Assembly: GCA_964514235.1 (NCBI GenBank)
Contig: CAZEPV010000028.1
Coordinates: 1-21,772 of the forward strand
Source of the DNA: JAAYRQ01 sp035647235
GTDB taxonomy: Bacteria; Bacillota; Syntrophomonadia; Syntrophomonadales; Syntrophomonadaceae
DNA length: 21,772 nucleotides
Direction: 5' to 3'
The notes under the pieces are model-generated. The model saw nothing but the letters and a program-made list of their open reading frames with translations, searched no databases and was not told the DNA's origin. The position numbers were made by a program, and so were the translations under genes. This document shows, piece after piece, positions 1 through 6,395 of this stretch; positions within the stretch are counted from its first letter, which is position 1; every line of letters begins with the position of its first letter.

Positions 1-37
1 TGACAGGCCGGCATGTTAACCGCTACACCACGGCTCC
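1..37 (-). tRNA. tRNA-Asp (GTC), 5' part only, cut by the window edge
   Basis: Read on the minus strand, positions 37 to 1 give the first 37 bases of a tRNA. There is a 7-base acceptor strand GGAGCCG, then TG, a D arm whose GTGT pairs with ACAT around a loop containing GG, and the 5' strand of an anticodon stem (CCGGC). The anticodon loop begins CT-GTC-A, so the anticodon is GTC and the tRNA reads Asp codons. The rest of the gene lies left of the window. A consensus promoter sits directly upstream. Confidence 0.9.
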
Positions 38-49
38 GCAACGATTATT

Positions 50-78
50 ATTATAGCAGCCTTAAATGCTTACGTCAA
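50..78 (-). promoter_or_regulatory. Sigma-A promoter of the tRNA-Asp gene
   Basis: On the minus strand there is a TTGACG -35 box (73-78), a 17-base spacer and a perfect TATAAT -10 box (50-55). The -10 box lies 12 bases upstream of the first tRNA base, as expected for a stable-RNA promoter with a short leader. Confidence 0.85.
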
Positions 79-118
79 CATTTATAGAAAAAATCTTTAT
101 TTTTAAAGCGGACTACTT

Positions 119-141
119 ATGGTAGAGTAAGGCTCCACCAT
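119..141 (-). terminator. Possible hairpin terminator after the flavoprotein gene
   Basis: ATGGTGGAG pairs with CTCTACCAT (one G-U pair) around a 5-base loop, 15 bases beyond the flavoprotein stop codon. No U-run follows on the minus strand, so it may only be a stable 3' end or a weak terminator before the tRNA promoter. Confidence 0.35.
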
Positions 142-155
142 TAATAAAGAAATTT

Positions 156-1019
156 CTATTTTATTTTCCCCGCGTAAATACTCGCATTAAGGCCAGCAAC
201 TTGACCTTCACCTACTGATTTAGCTACTTGGTAAGGTCCACCAGTACAATCACCTGCTGCATAGATCCCAACTAAATTAGTTTCCTGTTTACGATTAACC
301 TTAATGTGATTATCTTTAATTTCTAAGCCAGGAATTAAACGGTCTGGGGCTGTTTCACCTTCTAGGATAAATAAGCCTTCAACTTTAATTTCTCGACCAT
401 CTTTTAGTATAAGTCCTTCCACATAATCTTTTCCTATTACATTACTAGGGCGACCACCCACAAGAATAATCTTAGTATCGAGTTCCCCAATCTTTTTATA
501 TAATGGTAGATAATAAACTTGGTTACATATTTCCGCCATAAAGTTTGCCTCGGATTCCGCCTCGGGCTTATGGCCAATTAACAAAACATCTTTTCCTTTA
601 TAAATAGGACCATCACAAGTAGCGCAATAACCTAAACCCTTGCCCAAAAATTCTTCTTCCTCAGGCAAAGTTAATTTATAGGGAATCCCCGTAGCAATGA
701 TTACTGCTTTAGCTATAATTATATCATCACCGACTAGTACATTATAAATCCCATCTAAATCATATATCATTTCGGCTTTTTGAGAAATAATTTCTATACC
801 CATTTCATTGGCATGATCGGTAAAAGAAGCTAGCAGTTCCTCACCTGTCACATGGTAAAATCCTAAATAATTATCTACTTTTTGGGCTTTATGCAAAGGG
901 GGGCTACATATCTCTGTACCCAATATTATTACCTTTTTATTTCTAATGGTCGCATTTATAGCGGCTGACAAGCCTGCTGGCCCACAGCCTAATATGGCTA
1001 TATCATATTTTTCACTCAT
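156..1019 (-). CDS. Thioredoxin-reductase-like flavoprotein with degenerate NADPH site
   Basis: A 287-residue member of the low-molecular-weight thioredoxin reductase family. Seen: an N-terminal FAD-binding GCGPAG motif after 'YDIAIL', the redox-active pair CATC in 'YCATCDGP' near residue 132, and a C-terminal FAD motif 'AAGDCTGGP'. The central domain should carry a GxGxxA/S nucleotide motif and the HRRxxxR patch that binds NADPH; here they read 'LIGHKPEAESEA' and 'VYYLPLYKK', so both are lost. Known: ferredoxin-dependent thioredoxin reductases of clostridia and cyanobacteria likewise lack these NADPH motifs. Inferred: the electron donor is probably not NADPH but a ferredoxin or the upstream iron-sulphur/cytochrome pair. 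ATG 1019 is chosen because AAAGGA lies 9 bases before it; the ATG at 1025 is too close. It is the third gene of the operon, 48 bases after the cytochrome. A dedicated NADPH enzyme remains possible. Confidence 0.85.
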   Translation of the reverse strand: MSEKYDIAILGCGPAGLSAAINATIRNKKVIILGTEICSPPLHKAQKVDNYLGFYHVTGEELLASFTDHANEMGIEIISQKAEMIYDLDGIYNVLVGDDIIIAKAVIIATGIPYKLTLPEEEEFLGKGLGYCATCDGPIYKGKDVLLIGHKPEAESEANFMAEICNQVYYLPLYKKIGELDTKIILVGGRPSNVIGKDYVEGLILKDGREIKVEGLFILEGETAPDRLIPGLEIKDNHIKVNRKQETNLVGIYAAGDCTGGPYQVAKSVGEGQVAGLNASIYAGKIK

Positions 1020-1067
1020 ACACATTTATCCTTTCGCAAGCACTTATCCCAAATACAAATGAATTAA

Positions 1068-1850
1068 CTATAATTCTATTCCTTCTGCTTCATTTGTTTT
1101 CTCCATAATATCGTCTATTTCCTCTATAATCTCTTCATTTTCTTCTTTTGCTACTGTGTTTATATTATCGTCTAATACTTCAACTACGACATTTGCTGGG
1201 ACTTGCTCACCTTCGATTCTAGCTAACCATAATTTATGTCTTTGTTCTACATAACTTCTAGATATTTTGCCAGTAAACATACTAGGAACCAAAAAACGAT
1301 TATCTTTATATAAAAAAGCTAACAAGTGAATTATTATCGAAAATAAGAGGATAAAGGTAAATAGATTATGCAGTTGGGCCAACCAAAAAATCGTTTTAGC
1401 CGAGAAACTAACCATAGGTAAGTTTTTATATACTTTTAATAGCCCAGTTATAATTAAGATTAAAACTGAAAAAGCAGTTACAGCAAAAGCCAGCCTTTGT
1501 TCAGCTAAAAATTTATCATTATCAGGTTCCTTTGCTAGCCCCACCATAGCAGCCATAATTATCAAGGATTCCTTCACATCACCTTTTTTAGGTAATATAT
1601 CCCATCTTTTCGTGAACAAAAGATATGCTAGATAGTAAAGACTAATAAAAATTAAAATAGCTGCAGCTATATAATGTATGTTAAGTGTAATCAAAAAATC
1701 ACTAGACCATTTAAGTCCTGGCAAAGTGTCCACATTATATCTTCTATACATAGGCATTTGCCCAAAACCAGTAAATAATAAGACAAATATCGATAAGGCA
1801 GTTACCCAGTGGGTAAAACGAATGGCTAAATTATGCCTGATCATCTTCAT
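1068..1850 (-). CDS. Di-haem cytochrome b, formate dehydrogenase gamma-subunit type
   Basis: About 260 residues with four hydrophobic helices and a charged, Glu-rich cytoplasmic-looking tail (about the last 45 residues). The four haem ligands of the FdnI family can be placed: His in 'RFTHW' (helix 1), His in 'NIHYIAA' (helix 2), and two His 14 residues apart in 'LHNLF...IIIH' (last helix), the same 14-residue spacing as the ligand pair in E. coli FdnI. Role known for the family: it carries electrons between a periplasmic/exoplasmic iron-sulphur subunit and menaquinone. The gene overlaps the end of the iron-sulphur gene (stop at 1831), indicating translational coupling. ATG 1850 has AAGGGGG 8 bases upstream; GTG 1859 and ATG 1844 are alternatives. 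The long acidic tail is unusual for the family and could contact the flavoprotein encoded next (inference). Confidence 0.85.
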   Translation of the reverse strand: MKMIRHNLAIRFTHWVTALSIFVLLFTGFGQMPMYRRYNVDTLPGLKWSSDFLITLNIHYIAAAILIFISLYYLAYLLFTKRWDILPKKGDVKESLIIMAAMVGLAKEPDNDKFLAEQRLAFAVTAFSVLILIITGLLKVYKNLPMVSFSAKTIFWLAQLHNLFTFILLFSIIIHLLAFLYKDNRFLVPSMFTGKISRSYVEQRHKLWLARIEGEQVPANVVVEVLDDNINTVAKEENEEIIEEIDDIMEKTNEAEGIEL

Positions 1851-2838
1851 CTCCAGCACCCCCTTGCATAATCTTATAAGCAGTTAAGCCTGCCGCCATT
1901 ACGCCAGCCAGAGGGGCTATAACCAAGCCTTTTGCTAAGCTAGCTGGTTCTTCTAAGTAATTTTCAATACCGACTTCCATAGTTGGGCGACCTGGTTTTC
2001 CATCTACTTCTTGTTCCTTTATTGCTTTATTAATAGCTGTAAATGGTAGTGATGACAAATAAAATGTAGAAGTTCCGCCATTTTCAACATCCCCATAAAT
2101 ATAGCCTTGATTAGTTTTAGCCCAATTCCTAGCATATTCTTGCATTTCCTTTTTGGGACCAAACATAATAGCATTTTGGGGGCAAACACCCACACAGGCA
2201 GGTTCTTCACCCTTTAAAATTAAATCGTAGCACATATCACACTTATACATGACTCCCCCACCTGCAAACTTAGGGGCTATTTTTTTGTATAGGCCCACAC
2301 CAGCTTGTCTTTGGGGAATCTCCCAAGGACATACATCCCGACATTTTGCTCCACCCATGCAGATATCGGTATCTATAATCACTGGGCCTTCGGGCATTTT
2401 GTTATTAACCCCAAATGGGCACAAACCCGCACAAGCTGGGTTATCACAGTGCATACACCTTCTAGGCACATGGACTTGGATTTTTTTACCCTGGTATTCT
2501 ACCTCCAAATGCTGCACATAAATCCAATTATAAGGTGTTAAACGATCAGTTAAATCCCTTTTATCAGACCAGTCTTCATGTTTAGTCTGGGGCCAGTAAT
2601 CCATAATAGGTTTTTCGGGCTCGGGAAAGTTATCCTTATTTTTATCCTTACAGGCTGCAAGACAAAAAGGCCTATCATAGTTAATACAGCCATCACATTT
2701 GGTCAAATCAATAATGCTTCCATATTCATCAGTGGCAGTTATGCTAGCAGCTGCTTTTTTACTACCAGTCACAATGCTTGCTGCTGCAACCCCAGACAAA
2801 GCTCCCCTTTTTAAAAACATCCTCCGCGTAATAGCCAA
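1831..2838 (-). CDS. TAT-exported four-cluster iron-sulphur protein (FdhB/HybA/NrfC type)
   Basis: 335 residues. A twin-arginine signal ('TRRMFLK' then a small-residue hydrophobic stretch) shows folded export across the membrane. Cysteine groups: C48, C51, C59, C63; C128, C131, C136, C140; C160, C166, C170; C200, C203, C215, C219. The third group reads C-x2-G-x2-C-x3-C, so the fourth-position cysteine is Gly; in NarH the same position is Trp and that site holds a [3Fe-4S] cluster, so one cluster here is probably altered. A C-terminal hydrophobic helix (about 303-325) anchors it beside the cytochrome b, as in formate dehydrogenase beta subunits. The TTG start is chosen because it has AAAGGAG upstream and the next ATG (2820) would remove the two arginines. 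It is the first gene of the operon. No molybdopterin catalytic subunit is encoded nearby, so the partner and substrate are unknown. Confidence 0.88.
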   Translation of the reverse strand: MAITRRMFLKRGALSGVAAASIVTGSKKAAASITATDEYGSIIDLTKCDGCINYDRPFCLAACKDKNKDNFPEPEKPIMDYWPQTKHEDWSDKRDLTDRLTPYNWIYVQHLEVEYQGKKIQVHVPRRCMHCDNPACAGLCPFGVNNKMPEGPVIIDTDICMGGAKCRDVCPWEIPQRQAGVGLYKKIAPKFAGGGVMYKCDMCYDLILKGEEPACVGVCPQNAIMFGPKKEMQEYARNWAKTNQGYIYGDVENGGTSTFYLSSLPFTAINKAIKEQEVDGKPGRPTMEVGIENYLEEPASLAKGLVIAPLAGVMAAGLTAYKIMQGGAGDEDDQA

Positions 2839-2863
2839 AATTCCCCCACTCCTTTTTTATTTC

Positions 2864-2884
2864 ATATACCCCCTATGGGTATAT
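2864..2884. promoter_or_regulatory. Palindromic operator, CsoR/CstR-like
   Basis: Perfect inverted repeat ATATACCC-N5-GGGTATAT. On the minus strand its core ATACCCATAGGGGGTAT closely resembles known operators of the CsoR/CstR repressor family, which have C-tract/G-tract arms flanked by TA. It starts 3 bases after the -10 box and covers the likely transcription start, the expected position for repression. The inducer (Cu(I), or persulphide for CstR) cannot be told from the site alone. Confidence 0.6.
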
Positions 2885-2886
2885 TT

Positions 2887-2916
2887 ATGTTACTCATTTT
2901 ATACTTATTTTGTCAA
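2887..2916 (-). promoter_or_regulatory. Promoter of the iron-sulphur/cytochrome b/flavoprotein operon
   Basis: A consensus TTGACA -35 box (2911-2916), an 18-base spacer and a TAACAT -10 box (2887-2892) on the minus strand. The start point would fall near 2880, inside the palindromic operator. The promoter begins just 3' of the Rieske-oxidoreductase gene, so this operon has its own control although read-through from upstream is possible. Confidence 0.65.
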
Positions 2917-2931
2917 GGGCGTTAAGATGCT

Positions 2932-4482
2932 TTATTTTAATATTCTAGCTTCTACCCGATTTTTACCCTCACCTAAACTTTTAAGCGGTTCGACAGCTGG
3001 TCCCGCAAGAATTTCACCCGTAAAGCTAAAACGGGATCCGTGGCAAGGACAATCCCAAGATTTCTCAGCCTGATTCCAGTTAAGTTCACAACCTAAATGG
3101 GTACAAGTAGTGTCGACCATATAGACTTTACCTTTTTCATCTTTATAGACCCCAATCCTGTCCTTATCCGCTTTTATAAGGGCTGCTTCCCCAGCTTCTA
3201 TATCTACCTCAGCAGGTAAACTGCCTGCCTTGCCCTGGACAAAATTTTTGGCTACATCGAGATTTTGTATAAGGAATGATTTTATCGCCCCAGGGGTAAT
3301 ACGACTGGGATTGAATACCTCGGCATAAGGGCTTCTACCCTGCAAAATCATATCACTAATTATCATGGCTGATGCCATACCAGTTGACATACCCCATTTG
3401 CCAAATCCAGTCGCGACATAAATATTAGGACTGCGGGAAGTTAAATTACCTATATAAGGTATGCCATCTAATGTCATGCAGTCTTGGGTTGACCATCTAT
3501 GAAGAAGATCTTTTACTTTAAAGGTCTGATGGGCAAAATCAAGTAAGTTTTGGTAGTAAGTATTGGTATCGCCCCCTTGCCCACTCTTATGGCGTTCACC
3601 AGCAATTAATATTAATTCCTGGTTTTTTCCATAGGGTTGGGACCGTAAGGAACGAGTGGGTGCTTCTGCACTTATATAATAACCATCAGGGAATTTTTCC
3701 TCCGTGGTCAGGCCTAGAATATAAGTTCTATCTTGATATATCCTGGAAAAAAACATAGCCCCACCATCAAAAAAAGGATAATGGGAAGCAATAATGATTT
3801 CTGATGCCTTGATTCTATTGCCCCTTCTAGTTATTACTACTTGATTATCTACTATCTGTACTGCTTCAGTGTTTTCAAAAATCAAACCTTCATTTTTAAC
3901 AATTTCCTGGGCCAAAGCTTGTAAAAATTTGAGGGGGTGAAATTGAGCTTGATTAGGGAACTTGAGCCCCGCTTCGATAATTATAGGCAATTTTATGGCT
4001 TCTACAAAATCGGCTTCTATGCCTAGACTTTGGGCCGCAACAACTTCGTCCTCAATCTCTTTAACATACTTTTCTTGACTGGTATATATATAGGCTGGTT
4101 GCCAAGAAAAATCACATTTAATGTTATTATCTGCAGCTATTTGGGCTATCATATGCAGCCCTTTTTCATTAGCCTCGGCGTATTGCTTAGCCAACTCCCC
4201 ACCTTGTTCTTTTTTAAGTTTGGCGTAAATCAAAGCGTGTTGGCAAGTTATTTTAGCAGTTGTATGACCAGTTGTCCCCTGCAATATACGGTCTGCTTCA
4301 AGCACTGCTACCCTAGCCCCAGCCTTACACAATAAGTAGGCTGAACTTATCCCTGCTATTCCCCCACCGATTATGGCCACATCAACCTGCAAATCTTTCC
4401 CTAACTCCCTATACCTAGTTGCCTTGCTTGAATCTAGCCAGTAGGAACTAGGCTTATTTTGAAATTCACTTTTTATATCCAT
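2932..4482 (-). CDS. FAD-dependent oxidoreductase with C-terminal Rieske [2Fe-2S] domain
   Basis: 516 residues, with an N-terminal DAO-type FAD domain (GGGIAG at 39-44, preceded by 'VDVAII') and a C-terminal Rieske domain. The Rieske ligands are visible: C460-x-H462 and C478-x2-H481, with C465 and C480 able to form the usual disulphide ('CTHLGC' ... 'CPCHGS'). The layout matches Bacillus YhfW-like proteins, whose substrate is unknown. The family oxidises amines or amino-acid-like compounds through FAD and hands electrons to the Rieske centre. No signal peptide is seen, so it acts in the cytoplasm. The ATG has GAAGGTG at proper spacing. It lies between the superoxide reductase and the redox operon on the same strand, separated from the former by a terminator and from the latter by a promoter. 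Confidence 0.88.
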   Translation of the reverse strand: MDIKSEFQNKPSSYWLDSSKATRYRELGKDLQVDVAIIGGGIAGISSAYLLCKAGARVAVLEADRILQGTTGHTTAKITCQHALIYAKLKKEQGGELAKQYAEANEKGLHMIAQIAADNNIKCDFSWQPAYIYTSQEKYVKEIEDEVVAAQSLGIEADFVEAIKLPIIIEAGLKFPNQAQFHPLKFLQALAQEIVKNEGLIFENTEAVQIVDNQVVITRRGNRIKASEIIIASHYPFFDGGAMFFSRIYQDRTYILGLTTEEKFPDGYYISAEAPTRSLRSQPYGKNQELILIAGERHKSGQGGDTNTYYQNLLDFAHQTFKVKDLLHRWSTQDCMTLDGIPYIGNLTSRSPNIYVATGFGKWGMSTGMASAMIISDMILQGRSPYAEVFNPSRITPGAIKSFLIQNLDVAKNFVQGKAGSLPAEVDIEAGEAALIKADKDRIGVYKDEKGKVYMVDTTCTHLGCELNWNQAEKSWDCPCHGSRFSFTGEILAGPAVEPLKSLGEGKNRVEARILK

Positions 4483-4547
4483 ATAATCACCTTCATTAAT
4501 AATAATTCGTAATTATATGCTGTGTTAAAAAGGTCTAAAAAATACAA

Positions 4548-4578
4548 AAAGACTAGGTCATTTACAAACCTAGTCTTT
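4548..4578 (-). terminator. Rho-independent terminator of the superoxide reductase gene
   Basis: A perfect 11-bp stem AAAGACTAGGT / ACCTAGTCTTT with a 9-base loop, followed on the minus strand by a T-rich tract (TTTTTGTATTTTTT). It lies 22 bases beyond the dfx stop codon and separates it from the Rieske-oxidoreductase gene. Confidence 0.85.
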
Positions 4579-4599
4579 GATTATTAAGTTATTTTGTTT

Positions 4600-4977
4600 T
4601 TATGCTTTCCACAAGCCATGTAAATTACAGTAAGCCCTTACTATCATATCATCTGAGGGTTCTAGCACAAATGTAACTTCAGTGGCATCACCAGCTTTTA
4701 GGTCTTGGCGGTATACCTTATTAGCTACTATTACCTCAACCCACTCAATATAATGTTCTTCTACCATAGGATGGGGTTCACCACCAATTTTTACTAAAAT
4801 ACCATCACTAGTTTTTTCCACTACTGGAACATGTTTTTCGTAGGCAGCATCAACCGTATTTTCCGTCATATAAACCATGGGGGCTCCACAACAAACCAAT
4901 TCACCTTTACCTATATGTAGTACTGCCACGATGTTTCCACATTTTTCGCATTTATAAATACCATTTTTAATAGTCAT
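4600..4977 (-). CDS. dfx: Desulfoferrodoxin (two-iron superoxide reductase)
   Basis: 125 residues, the normal length. The N-terminal rubredoxin-like Fe site has C10, C13, C29 and C30. The catalytic Fe(His)4Cys site has H49 in 'EKHVP', H69 in 'EPHP', H75 in 'EEHY', and C117/H120 in 'YCNLHG'. E47 and K48, which assist superoxide reduction in characterised enzymes, are also present. It reduces superoxide to hydrogen peroxide without making oxygen, using electrons from rubredoxin or similar carriers, in the cytoplasm of anaerobes. The start has GGAGGTGG upstream. It is monocistronic, with its own terminator, and divergent from the ApgM-like gene. Confidence 0.97.
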   Translation of the reverse strand: MTIKNGIYKCEKCGNIVAVLHIGKGELVCCGAPMVYMTENTVDAAYEKHVPVVEKTSDGILVKIGGEPHPMVEEHYIEWVEVIVANKVYRQDLKAGDATEVTFVLEPSDDMIVRAYCNLHGLWKA

Positions 4978-5043
4978 ATGAGTCCACCTCCATTTATTGA
5001 TTACTTAATATTCAATCACATTTTGGCTTCTTACTCAATATAA

Positions 5044-5065
5044 TTTTATTAAAATTTTATTAAAA
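5044..5065. repeat. Two tandem copies of an 11-bp palindrome between dfx and the ApgM-like gene
   Basis: TTTTATTAAAA occurs twice head to tail (5044-5054, 5055-5065). Each copy is a palindrome about a central T. The 11-bp period is about one helical turn, so both copies face the same side of the helix. It could be an UP element or operator shared by the divergent genes; the function is not shown. Confidence 0.5.
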
Positions 5066-5147
5066 TGAAAAACTAATAACTTTTAAATACAGTAATGATA
5101 TACTTAGACTATAATTATAAAAATTTAGGCTTTTAGGAGTGAAACTA

Positions 5148-6356
5148 GTGAAATACTTATTAATATTGTCTGATGGCATGGCGGATTACCCGATAGCTGA
5201 ACTCAACAATAAAACCCCCTTACAATATGCCCATACACCTTCCATTGATAAATTAGCTAAGAATTCCATAATCGGTAATGTCAAGACTATCCCCGAAGGT
5301 TACCCACCTAGTAGTGATGTCGCTAACCTAGCGGTAATGGGATTTGAACCCGAAAAATATTATACGGGACGGTCTTCCTTAGAAGCAATTAGCATGGGGG
5401 TTAACCTTTCGGATAATGATTTGGCCCTGCGTTGTAATTTAGTCACCCTATCAGGGGCCAATAATTACACAGACAAGGAAATGTTAGATTATAGTGCCGG
5501 GGAAATCACTAGCGAGGAATCCCATACATTAATCGCCGATATCCAAAAGGAACTAGGCCTAGAGCTTTTAAGTTTTCATGCTGGTATTAGCTATCGCCAT
5601 CTTGCGGTGTGGGCTAATGGGATTAATAAAGACTTAGATTTGACCCCACCCCATGATATTTCTGGCCAAGCTATTACAAATTATTTGCCCCAAGGAAAAC
5701 ACGGAGAAATATTATTGAAACTAATGATAAAAAGCCATATGTTTTTGGAAAAGCATCCTATAAATATAAAAAGAGCCAAGGAAGGCAAAAATCCAGCTAA
5801 CTCCATTTGGCTATGGGGAGAGGGTTCTAAACCTTCTTTACCTACCTTTAAGGACAAGTATAATATTAATGGTTCTGTTGTAGCTGCAGTAGATTTAGTT
5901 AAAGGAATTGGAATTAGTGCAGGTCTAAAACCTATCTCAGTAAAAGGGGCTACTGGTGGCATCGAAACTAATTTCCAGGGCAAAGCCCAAGCTGCCTTAG
6001 ATGAACTTAAAAATGGACAAGACTTTGTCTATCTACATATCGAATCACCTGATGAAGCTGGTCACCAAGGCAATTTAGCTAAAAAGATTTGGGCCATTGA
6101 ACAAGTTGATAAAGAAGTAGTTAGCCTAGTAATTTCACAACTAGATGAATTCGATGATATAAGAATATTGCTCCTTCCCGACCATCCTACCCCATTGTCA
6201 GTAAGAACCCACACTTCTGACCCAGTCCCCTTTATGTTATTTGATAAAAACAATTTAGTTGATAATGAATTAGTCTATTACAATGAAGAAACCGGAAACA
6301 AAGGATTGTTTATTGATAGCGGAACTAAATTGATGGATACCTTTATTGGGAAATAA
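5148..6356 (+). CDS. apgM: ApgM-type phosphoglycerate mutase-like protein, possible homoserine kinase
   Basis: 402 residues of the alkaline-phosphatase superfamily, archaeal-type cofactor-independent phosphoglycerate mutase group. Seen: the N-terminal metal motif 'LSDGMADYP', the likely nucleophile Ser in 'PPSSDVANL', 'YYTGRSSLEA', then 'HIESPDEAGHQG', 'LLPDHPTP' and 'RTHTSDPVPF', which carry the remaining metal-binding Asp/His residues. Known: close relatives in bacteria are labelled either 2,3-bisphosphoglycerate-independent mutase or 'proposed homoserine kinase', the latter from repeated linkage with threonine biosynthesis genes. Here the gene is convergent with threonine synthase, which favours homoserine phosphorylation (inference). 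GTG 5148 is chosen because AGGAG lies 8 bases upstream; the in-frame GTG at 5139 overlaps that site. Confidence 0.85.
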   Translation: MKYLLILSDGMADYPIAELNNKTPLQYAHTPSIDKLAKNSIIGNVKTIPEGYPPSSDVANLAVMGFEPEKYYTGRSSLEAISMGVNLSDNDLALRCNLVTLSGANNYTDKEMLDYSAGEITSEESHTLIADIQKELGLELLSFHAGISYRHLAVWANGINKDLDLTPPHDISGQAITNYLPQGKHGEILLKLMIKSHMFLEKHPINIKRAKEGKNPANSIWLWGEGSKPSLPTFKDKYNINGSVVAAVDLVKGIGISAGLKPISVKGATGGIETNFQGKAQAALDELKNGQDFVYLHIESPDEAGHQGNLAKKIWAIEQVDKEVVSLVISQLDEFDDIRILLLPDHPTPLSVRTHTSDPVPFMLFDKNNLVDNELVYYNEETGNKGLFIDSGTKLMDTFIGK

Positions 6357-6371
6357 GAAATAAAGTGTAGG

Positions 6372-6388
6372 GGCGGCCCTAGGCCGCC
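6372..6388. terminator. GC-rich hairpin between convergent apgM and thrC
   Basis: A perfect 7-bp stem GGCGGCC-CTA-GGCCGCC lies in the 39-base gap between the two stop codons. It has no U-run on either side, so it may be a bidirectional transcription barrier or a dispersed GC-rich repeat rather than a classical terminator. Confidence 0.5.
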
Positions 6389-6395
6389 AGAATGA

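Noticed and set aside
2699..3073. 124-codon plus-strand reading frame
   Set aside because: Antisense to the TAT iron-sulphur and Rieske genes and across their promoter; the hydrophobic look comes from reading those sequences backwards.
4978..5147. PerR box in the dfx upstream region
   Set aside because: No TTATAAT-N-ATTATAA palindrome; only the TTTTATTAAAA tandem repeats were found.
5681..6253. Two minus-strand reading frames inside the ApgM-like gene
   Set aside because: Shadows of a well-conserved gene; no motif or ribosome site.
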